Origin: Metellina segmentata | Taxonomy: Eukaryota; Arthropoda; Arachnida; Araneae; Tetragnathidae | Direction of reading: 5' to 3' | Assembly: GCA_947359465.1 (NCBI GenBank) | Contig: OX375872.1 | Span: forward strand, 78,163,100-78,227,099 | Length of the DNA: 64,000 nucleotides | Shown: positions 24,181 to 35,657 of the stretch, in pieces | Position numbering within the stretch: the first letter of the stretch is position 1 | Layout: every line of letters begins with the position of its first letter | Made by a program: the position numbers and the translations under genes | Notes under the pieces: model-generated | Database searches by the model: none | What the model saw: the letters and a program-made list of their open reading frames with translations, nothing else | Told to the model about the DNA's origin: nothing

Positions 24181-24474
24181 ATTTTAGCAAAATATAAAAA
24201 TCCAGACAAAAACGGTTGGCGACTGTCCACTAGAAAAGCAACCTTTCGTCATACGCTACTTCTATATATAGGGAGTGAAACCCAAAAATGTTTTATCAAC
24301 TCATCAGATAAAACATCTGTTAAGCGTACAAGCTATTTTGTAGTCGAGTTCATTCCTTTCCCACCTCCCTCGTTAATATTGTGGACAGCAGCGAGGCATC
24401 CCCATTTGTCTTATTCTGCGCCTTTTTCTTCCAACCTCACAACAGGTGGTTGAAAGAACAAGAATTGCTGGATT

Positions 24475-25080
24475 CACAGGAGGTTTAACGGACGTCAGAA
24501 TGCAATCGACTTAGTTTCATGATGTTGACATCAAATCAGGACTTTAACTATCGGGAAAAGGAGCAAGCTAATTTTTAAACAGTTTCCTTATTCAAAAGAT
24601 TTTAATATTTAGGATACTCGAGGATTATTGGATTCATAGGAGGTTCACGGTAGTTAGAATGCGATCGACTTAGTTCTATGATGTTGACATCAAATTAGAA
24701 CTTGATCGAGGAAAAGACAAGAAACTTTCTGAAAACAATTTCATTAGTCAAAAGTTTTTAATATTTAGGTTGCTAGATAAATTTACATCTCACTGGAACC
24801 AACACTACGCGCTATTGGCAAAGATCCGGGATCAATCCAGATGTTTAACGTTTAGAATACTCGAGGATTACTGTATTCCATGGGTTTACCTATGTCAGAA
24901 TGCAACCGACTTAGTTCTATGATGTTGACATCAAATTAGGCTTAGAACTCTATGAAGATACTTCAGGGCAAGATATACAAGATACTTCCTAAAAAAATGT
25001 TTCGTTATTCGATAGTTTTTTAATACTTAGAATACTCGACGGTTACTGAATTGCGGAAGAGATAATAAGGAGAACTTGGA
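24475..25080 (+). repeat. ~160-bp tandem units interrupted by a SINE fragment
   Basis: GATGTTGACATCAAAT occurs at 24521, 24680 and 24921. The larger second spacing is explained by about 80 extra bp that include a SINE 3' fragment at 24786-24842. Confidence 0.82.
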
Positions 25081-25084
25081 AATC

Positions 25085-26280
25085 CGTTCCCGAAATCTTT
25101 GGTTTAAAAACTCTAGCGACAGCTATATTATCAATTTTCTCGTCTTTATATGTTTGGGATTCGTTATTTCCAAAATGAATTTTATAAAAGATAGTTTAAG
25201 AAACAGAATGACTGTTAAATGCAGTTAGGCCTCTTTTTTCTCTAAAAGTGACGAAATATGAACCAGATATAAAGCATTTGACATCCAATGTACAACAGCC
25301 AAAAATATCATTAATTTGTATATCAATGTGTATGCCCTGTTACGAGTTCATCTTTATGAAATTAATGTTGTTGTTTTTAATTGTCTCAAAGTTCTGCTAA
25401 AACATTTCTATTGTTATCTCTCATTACAAACTGCCGGGCAAGTCATCAATACAATGAATATTTGTAAATTTTTGGCACACGCGCATAAAAAGATTTGCTA
25501 CCATAGGGGAACTAGGACGAAATAAAAGTTATCCGAGACAAAAGTTATGTATTTAAAATGTAGAAGGCAGTATAATCTTAAAATATTAGGATAAATATAC
25601 TTTTCATTTACTTTTTGTGTCCTGTTAATTTTGTTAATTAATTATCATTTACAATAATTAATTAAGTTACAATTTATTATAAATTAATAATAATTCAATA
25701 ATTATTTTTTAATGAAAAACTTGAAACCGAAGTTACATTCACGGATAACTTTAAAAGTAGTTGATCGCTACCTGATTTTAACCAAGTGCGGTAATGTCAT
25801 TAAAATTGATTCCTATATTCTAAATTTAAAAAAATAAACGTCGAATTCACCTGAAATTTTTTTATTGACAGTTTATTTTATGCAATTGTTTTTTCACCCA
25901 CGATTTTAATCTAAAATTGAACATTACCTTTTCCAGGTTTATCCTAGGCTTTTATTTTATGGTTCGACTTGAGTCAAAATAACAAGAGAAATATTTATTG
26001 TGGAATGTTATTTTGTGTTCATAATATCGGATGGTGTGGTTCGACAGTTTTTACTTTTCTTCCAGAAATAGAACCTCAGTTCCACGAAATATTGAATTTA
26101 CAAGGTAGTCTTCACTCATTCATAAAATTTTTACAAATACTCTGTGGGTAAAATAAAGCATATATTTTAATTTTCTTACTTCTTTTCGGCGAATTCCTAA
26201 ATTCTCAATATGAGCTTAAATGCAATATTCAAGGTGAAAGTGCCTGCGAGTTCTAGGTGGCTCAGGTTCGATTACTTAAC
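25085..26280. other. Very AT-rich DNA, no recognised feature
   Basis: Open frames of 60-69 codons here are not convincing as genes. Confidence 0.5.
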
Positions 26281-26510
26281 CAGAGTGTATTTCTTTTTTC
26301 TGTTATCAGTCACACACACACAAGTTTTCTTTTCCGTGTGTTTGTCCATTACTTGACTTTGTGTGTCTTATGTTTGGTGCAGCTTGTTCAAGTGCACCCT
26401 TGCGCCATAAAACCTAGTCAATCAACTTTAAGGATAAAAATATTTTGTACTTTTGTTTGGTATTATAACCAAACTCGATAAAATCATACTGTGTGTGACT
26501 AAAAGTCTGT
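26281..26510 (+). repeat. Hairpin retroposon end plus flank, copy 1 of a recent duplicate
   Basis: The block contains GTGCACCCTTGCGCCATAAA, ACCTAGTCAATCAAC and AACCAAACTCGATAAAATC. It is almost identical to 27246-27453 except for a CA microsatellite difference. Confidence 0.8.
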
Positions 26511-27116
26511 TCAATTGATTCAGAGTTACTAAAGTAATCTGGAATTGGATCTCTAAATAGCATGACAGAAAGGAAACTATGACCCCTTTAAGAGGGAAAC
26601 TAACCGCGTTTGAAGAACAAATTGCATTGCGTTGGAAGCAATGTTTGTTTAATTTACTGATAAAGTTATTAAATCTGTTATTTGATAAAGAGTTACCTTA
26701 AAATAAATATCCGGATGACGACATGATATTAACTCAGTAATTCATGAAGCTTAATTTCGCTTCTCCCATTTTTTTGCCCATGGGCACGATGAATCAAAAA
26801 CACATCCCAAATCAGCACTACATCATCGTAAGTATGCTTCAGCACCACTTTAACACGGGTCAAGACACCATTCATCAAAGAGGTGTTTGAATTATGGGTC
26901 ACGAAAGTGACAATTCAACTCGCAGGCATACATTTTGGCGGAGTAAATTAAGTAGTATGACTGTAATTTTCTTAAGTGATCGCGTTAATGTTTTTTAAAG
27001 AACGCTTAAGCTGCTCTTTTGAAAATATGCTGCAAATAAAATGGCAATAAAAAAGATGTGCACTGAAAGAATGCTATTCTCCCACAGTAAACTTTTAATC
27101 GCAAATTGTATCTAGT

Positions 27117-27190
27117 TGGTTCATTGATTGAATTTTAATGGCGCAAGAGCCAGATATTGGCCAATCTGCGCCAAACACATGGCAAAGAAA
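27117..27190 (-). repeat. Hairpin retroposon 3' fragment
   Basis: TTGATTGAATTTTAATGGCG, then CAAGAGCCAGATATTGGCC and TCTGCGCC: both arms of the stem are retained. Confidence 0.78.
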
Positions 27191-27208
27191 CCAAGTTAAA
27201 AGTTTAAA

Positions 27209-27490
27209 GTTGTAGTATATAGTAAAAGTTCTAGTAAAATTTAGGTTCTGTTTTCTGTTATCAGTCAAGTTTTCTTTTCCGTGTGTTTGTCCATTACTTG
27301 ACTTTGTGTGTCTTGTGTTTGGTGCAGCTTGTCCATGTGCACCCTTGCGCCATAAAACCTAGTCAATGAACTTTAAGGATAAAAATATTTTGTACCTTTG
27401 TTTGGTATTATAACCAAACTCGATAAAATCGTACTGTGTGTGACTAAAAGTCAGTTGTAGTATATAGTAAAAGATCTAGTAAAATTTAGG
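27209..27490 (+). repeat. Duplicate copy 2 flanked by 37-bp direct repeats
   Basis: The insert 27246-27453 nearly matches 26281-26510. It is flanked by GTTGTAGTATATAGTAAAAG-type repeats at 27209-27245 and 27454-27490 with one mismatch. Confidence 0.8.
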
Positions 27491-27888
27491 TAATGTGTAC
27501 GATAAAAGATGTGATAGATTAAACTAAGCTTTACCTAAAATTAAATATGAAGACTAGAAGTTTAAATCTCACAAGAAAATGTAAAATCTCAAGATGCAAT
27601 AAGAACTAATACTAAAGTATCTCTATTTTGAGTGGTAAAAAAAAACTTTATGAAATGCACAATTTGAAAAACTATGAATTCACGAATGTGGTAAAACCTT
27701 ACGTATTTTGACCTTACAAATTTGGTTAGCTTAGTGAAATTCAATTTAGAAAAGTGATGAGTTACAAATAGGGTAAAAATAACATACATTGACTTATTAC
27801 GAATATGGTTAACTTAATAAAATACAATTTAAAAGTGTTGCATTTGGACTATGCTAAAACTTACTATAAATTGTCTTATTACGAAATG

Positions 27889-29601
27889 TATTAAGGTCAG
27901 GCGGGGTAATTGTAAACGAGTTATACAAGCTCCCACGTGGGATTCCGAAAAACTAAAAAGTTTTGAAACATGAAAGCTGGCAGCCCTGAGGATGCAATAT
28001 GGTGATCGCATATTTCTTTGAACCACAACTGATAGCAATATGTTTAGTAGAAAAATTTACGGTTTGAAAGTTTGGGTTTTAAAGTTTCTGTGTGCTGCAT
28101 TTCCTGCTGCCCTCCATGATATATTGAAAGGTATGTTGTTCCAATTCTTTATTACGGTCAGTTATATTTCTATCGAACAGAAAGCATTGAATTTTGCTTC
28201 TGGGAACTTGAATGCACCTACAGTTGAATGTTTACAATTACCCCATATTTTCAAAGGACGGGATAATTGTAAACATAACTTTGACAATAGTTCCGTTCAA
28301 TTTGGATGGAAAACCAATATGTTTTTCCGTGTAATTTTCTATTTAATCGTATTTAATACGTTTGAATTTATTTTTATTGCATGTTATTAGGGAGCAGGAA
28401 GACTGATTTACTAAAACTTCACACATATGGATAAGTTCTTACAACTAACCAAGTACTGTCACGCTTGAAGTAGGCAGCAGAAGAGAAAAATAACAAAAGG
28501 AAGCCTAGTGAGAAGATAGTGAAAAAGCCAGAATTAAGCAAGAAACCAAGAAAGAAGCAAATGGAAAGGAAAACAGAACTCGAGGATAGCGAGGATGATG
28601 AACTATTGAAAGAATTGACTAACATTGACGGTGAAGAGTTTGAAGTTCTCCAAACATTCAATATAGAAGACTAGCTTGTAGGGTAAGTTAAATATTTTGG
28701 AGCCAGTCATGGGAAGACATTGAAACGACTACCTTTCTACTTGTAGATGTTGAGGGGGGGGGGAGAAAGAAAACCCATTTTTCGTATGTATGAAGGGTGG
28801 ATGTTGTTTCAAAAGAGGAGTTTGAGATCACCGGTCTCAAATGCATCGATAATGCATATACTAAATTCGTTGTGGTTCAAAAAGACTAATTCTATATTAC
28901 CAAAGCCCATGTCAAAGCAATTTTACTACTCCAACCTGTAGCAAAGAAGACCGTAAAGAAATTTTCCAATTTGAGGGCACTGTTAATGTGTAAGAAATGT
29001 GATGTGTGTTTGTTTTTTGGTATCTAAGATTGTATTTTTCAATTTTTAGTTTGTATTTTTAATTATTAAATTTGTAATTTTCTGTTCTTTACACTAAATA
29101 CATTCTTTGTTCAGTAAATGTTTGAATCATTTATTCTTATGTATTCTTGGAAGTTCACCTCATGATCAATGCAACTTTGAAGTGTCCCTATATTTTTTGG
29201 GGGGAACAAGTGGGAGTATTTGGTATACGTAAAGATCAAAACGGGGTTATTGTAAGCATGGTATTACAAGGGTAAAAATACTATTGGAGTTCCTTCTACT
29301 GCCATGACTACTTCTCATGCTGTCACTTGTTCAATATTCAATATCACGAGGAAAATCCTTGTTTACAATTACCCCTACTTCCAGGGGTAATTGGAAACAC
29401 GCAGGGTAATTGTAAACAGCCGGAGTACGGTATTAATTTTCTTTTCTGGAATCTTCGTACTCATTAAATATCAAAGTAGAATAGTGACAGGTTAGTTTAG
29501 TAGGGTGAACAATGTTTATTTAATTTATCAAGAGTTTGAAAATAGGGTTTGAAAGTGAACATATACATTTTGTTTACAATTACCCCACCTTACCCTACTT
29601 A
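27889..29601 (+). mobile_element. Decayed pogo-like TIR transposon, copy 1
   Basis: The ends are inverted repeats with GGGGTAATTGTAAAC; further internal copies lie near 28230-28270 and 29355-29415. A broken frame shows an acidic stretch (SEDDELLKELTN, about 28590-28625). It is followed by a typical transposase C-terminal tail (FLLVDVEGG, EEFEITGLKCID, KAHVKAIL, 28730-28920) with stops. The superfamily is inferred from this tail and the termini. Copy 2 lies inverted at 43611-45674. Confidence 0.75.
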
Positions 29602-30297
29602 ATGAAATACAATAAAAAAGTGATAAATTACGAATATCGTAAAACTTGATTTACATTACGAATATGATTTACTTAAAGAAATTCAATTTAAAAAATGATG
29701 AATATACGAATTTAATAAAAATCCTGAATGATAAAGAAATGTAAAAATTGATGGATGCGAAGGGTATACACTATGAAGGATACTAATATATAATAACATT
29801 AATTTGTCAATATTTTCTTTTACATTTAACTATGGGTAACATTAGTTTTATTATTATTGAACTGTAAAAGTAATTCAGCAATGTGTATGTTTGATATATT
29901 TATGTTAAAAATTAACATTTTACTTATATGTATTACATGCATAAATTTTTGATGGTTTATGATGATAAAATAAGTCTGCTATACCGAATCTGAAACCTTG
30001 CAGGAATTTCTGCTTGAAAATAATTTAGATTTTCGTGAGAAAAATAAGTGTGTGTTTGATCATTTGCCTACAATTTAAAATATAGGTATTTATTTAAACT
30101 TTTACTGTGCGTTATCTTATTTTGACATATTGCTCAATGAGACCGTATTAAAGACTGTTTTTAAAGAAAGATAAAATGCTCAGTGTTCTCTCTGAGCTGT
30201 ATACACAAAACATTGAAACACTTTCTTAATGAAGCCATCAAGTTCTAAACTGTATAAAAATTCGTATCTATTATGAAAAAGTCTATTCCTGCATATT
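29602..30297. other. AT-rich spacer before the transporter 3' end
   Basis: No gene or repeat is supported. Confidence 0.5.
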
Positions 30298-30303
30298 TTT
30301 ATT
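30298..30303 (-). promoter_or_regulatory. Poly(A) signal of the transporter gene
   Basis: AATAAA on the minus strand (TTTATT on plus) lies about 36-41 nt after the stop codon, so the 3' UTR may be very short. Confidence 0.6.
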
Positions 30304-30338
30304 TAAACAACCATTTTTCAAATTCGATTTTAAAATAT

Positions 30339-31525
30339 TTAATCTGGATTCTCATTTATTAGTAACTGGCTTGTTTCTTCCTTATGCATGAAAGAATTCT
30401 GTATCTCGTGAATTGTTTTCCTTTTAGTTTCTGGTAAGCAAAGCCAGCAAAATAAGCAACCTAACATCGAGAAAAATCCATAAACCCAATAAATACCGTA
30501 ATCTGAAATAAAGTACCTCAAATCGTCGAAAGTTTTGGTCACTATAAACAGAAAAATTGATGAAAATACGCCAGCAACAGCCAAAACTGCACTTCTAATA
30601 TGAAGAGGTACGAATTCAGGAGTCATCAAGTATGGTATAGGCCCAAATCCTAGCGAGAACGAAGCTACAAAAATTATAAATCCAATAAGAGGAATCCAAC
30701 CATAAACTGGTGCAGTCAAAACATAGTTCTTAGCTATTATTCCGTAAATGCCTAGAATAACTAGTCCTAATGTGACGAAAATACCGGATACTGTATATAA
30801 TGTTGTGCGTCCAACTTTGTCCATAAGACTACTTCCTATAATGGTTGCCACAACTTGTACACCAGCAACACTTCCCGCAGCGATTGAAGGATCTACAGAG
30901 CTTTCTGCATGTTCAAAAATCTCTACTGTGTAGGCCATTAAAGCACTCATTCCTGAGAATTGCTGGAAAAACACCAAGCCTATTGACAGGGCTATCGGCT
31001 TATATATCTCGGGTTTCTGAAATTGACTGACGAAAGAATGTTGGCAGTGCTGCTCGTCAATATGATCAGATGCCATCGCATATTCCTCCAACGTGTCAAT
31101 GTCTTTTCCTCTGAGAAAAACAATACTTTCTAATGCTTCTGTTCTTTTGTCATTAGCAATGAGCCAAGGTGGTGATTCCGGCATGTAATACATCATAAAA
31201 GCCGCACATGTAGCGAAAAACGCCCCTGCAATCGCAAGCCACGACCATCTGAAGATAATACCAAATGTCATTGCAATAAGAACTCCTATCGTGTACGAGA
31301 TTTGAAAACAGGATCCCAGCAACCCACGTATTTCAATTGATGAAATCTCGATGACATACGCTGGAACTGCTACAGTGCATATCCCACCGCATAGTCCAGC
31401 TAACAGACGGCCTACGTAAATCCATGCCATAGATGGTGCATAAGCTATTGTTAACCAACTCGCCACGAAAGGTCCGGATACTGACATCAGAACAGCTTTT
31501 CTTCCATATTTCAAAGACAGGTACC
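30339..31525 (-). CDS. Transporter exon 2 (residues 72-466)
   Basis: This long open exon follows a pyrimidine-rich acceptor (TTTTATCCTTTAG|GG on the minus strand). It carries TM2 to TM12 and all the signature motifs after loop 2-3, and closes with PETK followed by a short hydrophilic tail and TAA. No break or frameshift is visible, and codon use looks ordinary for an AT-rich genome. Confidence 0.93.
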
Positions 31526-34500
31526 CTAAAGGATAAAAATAAATAAATACGTATGTGTATTCCGAAACAAAAAGACAGTAGAATTGAGTCTACATACATT
31601 TCTCGGAGGGTTGCGAGTTCAGAACTTGGTCTAGTCAAAGATCGTCGTGTACACGAAGGTTGGTGCACATTAAATCTGTCATTACCTCTAATGTCCTCAC
31701 GTAGGCGTGGTGTGGAAGTGTGGAGAATTGGGTACCGGCTCAGGTGTTCTTGTCATCTGACTGAGGTTCAAAATTGTTGTCCTTGGACCTTTGCCTTAAG
31801 ATTTGATTCCGGATCGTCGCCAATAGCCCGTTGTGTTTCTCTAGTGCCGACGTTGATTAACTACCTATATAAAATTCTCTAATGCGGCTTCGAGGAAGGT
31901 TAATTTTTATTTGCTGTTTGCCAACGGCTTGATTTTGCACCACGTGATTGCGTTCGCGAATCGAATTTGTGGTCGAAATTATAGTTCGGCTCCGACTACT
32001 TGGCATTTCAGTCACGTGATGTTGGACGAGTCTTTTCGTTAAATTATGGGGTAGGTAAATTAACGTCTTTAGCGTAGGTTCTGGCTTCTAGCAGTTTATC
32101 GTTCGATGTTGGAAGCCATAGTAGTGATTTCGAGATGGCGAAACAAAGAATCACCTATGGCGATCGCCATTCCTGATTTTGAGTTTGGCAAGTTTTCCCT
32201 GCTAGCTTAACCACCTTTGTACAAATAGACTTCCGAAGGTTATGAGCTTTTGTATTAAGCCATATTCTTTTTGTAATATCATTTTAAAAACAAGAAATAT
32301 TGAAAAATAGATTTTTATTTTATACATATACAAATATAATCGGTAGTACATTCTGCAAATGTATTTTTTAATACATTAAACCACGCTTTGGTGAATTACG
32401 TTTAAAGCTATGAATTAAAAATTTACTAAAATAAAATTATTATTTATATTTATAGATAAAACTAGCAGAATTATCCAGCGTTGCTTTGGTTGAATTGATT
32501 GTAATTGATCGCAATATTACTCAATGTTTTTTCTATGGGGATTTCGAATTGTTTCTATCCTCTGCAGACCCAAGACAAATCCCACCGAATGGTGGTTAAT
32601 AAGTACCCTATGTTTCCCTAAGGATTTTAAAGAATAAGTGTATCAAATGAATCGGTTGTTTGAGAAACCCCTTAAGTCACTTTTAGTCGAAATCGAGTTT
32701 TCGGTAAAAATCTATTCTTCAAAGGTAGACGCATCTTTTAGAAGTGAAACTCCACGAGTCAGGTCATTCTACATAGAGTTGGCCCGTTGAAAGTTTTCGT
32801 TTATTCGAGAAAGCCCATAAGTCAGTGACAGTTTTACCGAAAATTCGATTTCAAGAAAAAGTGACTTATAGGCGTAAAGTTTCAAAGGATGAGAAAGTCG
32901 CTTTTAAAATCTCGCAGTTCATGCAGTTTTCACACTCTTTCAAACATTAGGATGTTGAAATCGCCAAACCTTTTAATGATGGATTTTGCAGCCACACTTT
33001 TCGGTTTAACAACAGTAAAAAGCTGCCTCTATCACTCCCTAATGAACCAGTATATCCAAGTGGGAAAATCCCCATCAATAAGAAAAAAAATTGAAGACAT
33101 AAATTAACTGATGCAATACATCCCAGATGAAGAAAACATGCAGGCATTCTACAAAGAGATAGTTCACCAGTGTCCTACATCTGATTCTGAGTTGCCAGAG
33201 AACTACACTAATGATGAATAAATTTTATTTTTCACCATTTATACCACTCTTATTCATAGAACTAAATAATCTTATTTGTGTTTCATATTTATTTAATGTT
33301 TCTACTTGTTTTAGTATACATTTTTAGGTGTAGTGAGTGTACTTTTTATTTTATACAGTTTAGAATGTAATTACTTTTTGTCAAAAGTATATGTATTTGA
33401 GAAACCCCATAAGTCATCACCTTTAAAATCTATAATAATTTAATTATTTATCTTTTGAGACATCCATTGCGCACAAAGATTGTATTTAGCTCCAGACAAT
33501 ACATTTTATTCGAAATAATAATATAGAGGTGGTCGGCTAACGCAGAAACAGTTTTTTCTTGTTTTCCCAAAAATTATTCTCACCTGACTTATGGGGTTTC
33601 TCAAACAAACGATTCAAATATGATGTGGATTGGTCAAGCGGTGTAGATTTGTAGAGTAAAGAACACTCCTAGGGACGGGGGAAACACTCCATCAGCATAC
33701 CAAATGGGGGAATATTTATATACCTTCAGCTGTTTTAATGTTTCTAGAATGTTTACATTTCTAACCTTAACCAATTGAAGGGGGTGGATTCCTAACCCCT
33801 GAAAGGGTTGTTTTCGTCAATTTACGTATGCAATGCGCACTAGAACATATCTTCGGTCTACATATTTAAAACGTATGCAATATGCACTAGAACATTTTGT
33901 CAACTTACAAGTGAAAAACACTAAGTCAAAAAATAGAGTTTAAAGAAAACTAAGAAATGAAAATTCTACTTTTGTGTTTCTCAACAAAGAATCTAACCTT
34001 CATGCTAAAGCAGGTATTTTAATTAACGTAGCATGGAGCAAGACAACGGGCTATTGGCGACTGTACAGGATCAAACTTGAAGGCAAAGATCCAAGGATAA
34101 CACCACGTAATTTTGAATCACGGTCAGATGACGAGGTCCCATCTGAGCTGGCCCCTCACAATCCAAACTTCAACATCACGTCAAAATGAGAACATTTGAG
34201 ACCACGACAGATTTAACGTGGACACGACGGCTTTGGTTGGGTACGAACTCCTAAACCTCCAGTTACCAATCCGTTGTTCCTCCAATCGGGCTACCGTGGC
34301 CCGTCCTTTATGCTAAAGAAATTATCACATTCCTATACAGAAACGCTAAAGAAACTACTGTTTAAAATTTTGACTAATGTTTCACTTGTAAGTAGGGAAG
34401 CGACATCGATGTATTTACCATCGATTTATTGGAGCCGATCGATGTTTTATTTTTGAATGAAAACAGTACCATAGTAAAAATTAAGAAAAATAACAGTGCA

Positions 34501-35003
34501 GCTAAGTATTTGTCCTTGATGGCGACATCCGTCCTATCAGAAAGAGTTTTTTCCTTAACTGGTGGGATAGTTAGTGAAAAAAGAAGTAGGCTTAAGGTGG
34601 AGAAAGTTAACAAACTTCTTTTTTTACAAACTGTAAATAACAAATATTGAGGTGTAGCGGTATGCGAAAGCCACGGTTGGAGAAAATTGTTTATTTTCCT
34701 TACGGCGCGGCTACCCAGAGGCGTATAAGTAAAATACGTTAAACGATTTATAAATAACAAAATATGCATGAATAGCTAAACAAGCTCACCTGAAAACAAA
34801 TTACCAAAAATTGCTGTCGTGCTCGGGAGACTAGCTATCCAAGATATTTGGTTGCTTGTTATGTTGGAAAACCTGCTTCCTGGTCTTTTCATATCAATAC
34901 TAGCTGATGCAGTAAAAGCTGATACAATACCTAATCCAACAATGTTCAATAATGCAGCCATCGCTGCGAGATGAGTGTTTTGTAGTTTCAAGAACACAAC
35001 CAT
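30339..35003 (-). CDS. Tret1-like MFS sugar transporter (complete, 2 exons)
   Basis: This gene encodes a 466-residue plasma-membrane facilitative sugar transporter of the SLC2/Tret1 type, probably moving trehalose or hexoses. Exon 1 is 35003-34790 and exon 2 is 31525-30339. Joining them at a phase-1 GT-AG intron gives 1401 nt including TAA. Family landmarks in the spliced protein are a GRLLAGLCGG segment (about 110-119), PESPPWL (187-193), QQFSG (259-263), DKVGR (307-311), GFGPIPYL (364-371) and PETK (436-439), with about twelve hydrophobic segments. Length matches the family (about 450-500). The ATG at 35003 is the first after an in-frame TAA. Oddities: PESPPWL replaces the commoner PESPRWL or PESPYYL, and inverted copies of one transposon lie on both sides of exon 1. 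The exact substrate cannot be told from sequence; an untranslated 5' exon is possible. Confidence 0.93.
31601..31868 (+). repeat. SINE-A copy in transporter intron, head truncated
   Basis: It begins at box B (GGAGGGTTGCGAGTTCAGAA) and has linker, body and CTACC tail, antisense to the host gene. Confidence 0.85.
32648..33616 (+). mobile_element. TIR transposon L in transporter intron
   Basis: The ends GAATCGGTTGTTTGAGAAAC and its inverted partner bound about 970 bp. A remnant of the protein C-terminus is readable at 33020-33220: LPLSLPNEPVYPSGKIPI, then MQYIPDEENMQAFYKEIVHQ, then ENYTNDE and stop, with one frame break. The family is not recognised. An inverted partner lies at 35658-37283. Confidence 0.75.
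34012..34309 (-). repeat. SINE-A, full length with TSD
   Basis: A complete copy (tail at 34012, head at about 34300) is flanked by ATGCTAAAG at 34003-34011 and 34310-34318. Confidence 0.9.
34429..34650 (+). pseudogene. hAT transposase C-terminal relic
   Basis: An open frame of 73 codons ends with the hAT dimerisation signature: AAKYLSLMATSVLSERVFS, TGGIVSEKRSRL and VNKLLFLQ, then a natural stop. The rest of the transposase, including the RNase-H core, is absent. It lies in the transporter intron, antisense to the gene. Confidence 0.88.
34790..35003 (-). CDS. Transporter exon 1 (N-terminus, residues 1-71 plus 1 nt)
   Basis: The exon starts at ATG (35003) and ends at a good donor, TTTTCAG|GTGAGC on the minus strand. 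It encodes the cytoplasmic N-terminus, TM1 and the start of TM2, including the motif SWIASLPSTTAIFGNLFSG that is typical of the first loop of Tret1-like proteins. Splicing to exon 2 restores the following YLSLKYGRK, the family's GRK-type loop 2-3 motif. Confidence 0.9.
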
Positions 35004-35657
35004 ATTGAGAAATTCCTTATAGGGTTAATAATCTATGTTTCGATGGCATTAAGATACACATTTAATAAGTTTCATCAGCTTTCCAGTTTCAATTTTCAGC
35101 CAAACAAAGCATAAGTGAATAATCAACCTTTCATGAAGGGATTCGTGCAACACCACAATTGTTTAATTTCTAATAGTAAAATATCCATTTTTACTTATAC
35201 AAATTACTACACACACTGTATCCTTATTTGCGTAGCTATGGATGCAATATAAAATCTTTTTAAAGTATCCCGTGCGCGCCGTTTCAGTCTTATCGATCGT
35301 TATCATGGTAAAATCAAAACAACTTTTTACCTTTTTTCCGATTTTATCTTTTATTATCGTTGAATACGTCAGCGAATTCAGGATTTCTGTTTTACATCAG
35401 AGCTCAGAACGTACTTAAACGAGTGAAAATGAATTATCATAACTGCGATGTAGAAGGATTATGTGTGGTATTGAAAACTTTCCTTTTCCCTTTGATATTT
35501 CGTAAAAGATTGTAAATCAGAAAAATACCAGTATATTAAAAGTAAAACTTTGAAAATTATCGATATAACTACAATTTTGATTGAAAACTCACTATTACAT
35601 CAGTAATTAATTATTTTTTTTATCGTATTTATTTCAAATATGTTACTCGTCAAATAA
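35004..35657. other. Upstream region of the transporter
   Basis: About 650 bp without ORF or clear promoter motif. It would contain the promoter and 5' UTR if transcription starts close to the ATG. Confidence 0.4.

Larger units (their letters stand above)
31526..34789 (-). other. Transporter intron with three embedded repeats
   Basis: This phase-1 intron of 3264 bp holds a SINE tail-to-head copy (31601-31868), a TIR transposon (32648-33616), a flanked full-length SINE (34012-34309) and an hAT transposase relic (34429-34650). No further transporter exon is needed, because the protein is continuous across the junction. Confidence 0.85.

Noticed and set aside
24070..24453. 127-codon open frame
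   Set aside because: Its first third lies in the 165-bp tandem array and the rest has no coding character or family match.
28040..28390. 116-codon plus-strand open frame
   Set aside because: It lies in the decayed pogo-like element. Its translation does not match the transposase segments readable elsewhere, and the inverted copy does not preserve it.
28419..28661. Serine-rich 80-codon minus frame
   Set aside because: It is antisense to the acidic lysine/glutamate-rich tail of the transposase remnant.
31333..31668. Open frame overlapping the transporter exon 2 start
   Set aside because: It is an out-of-frame shadow of the exon and of the adjacent SINE.
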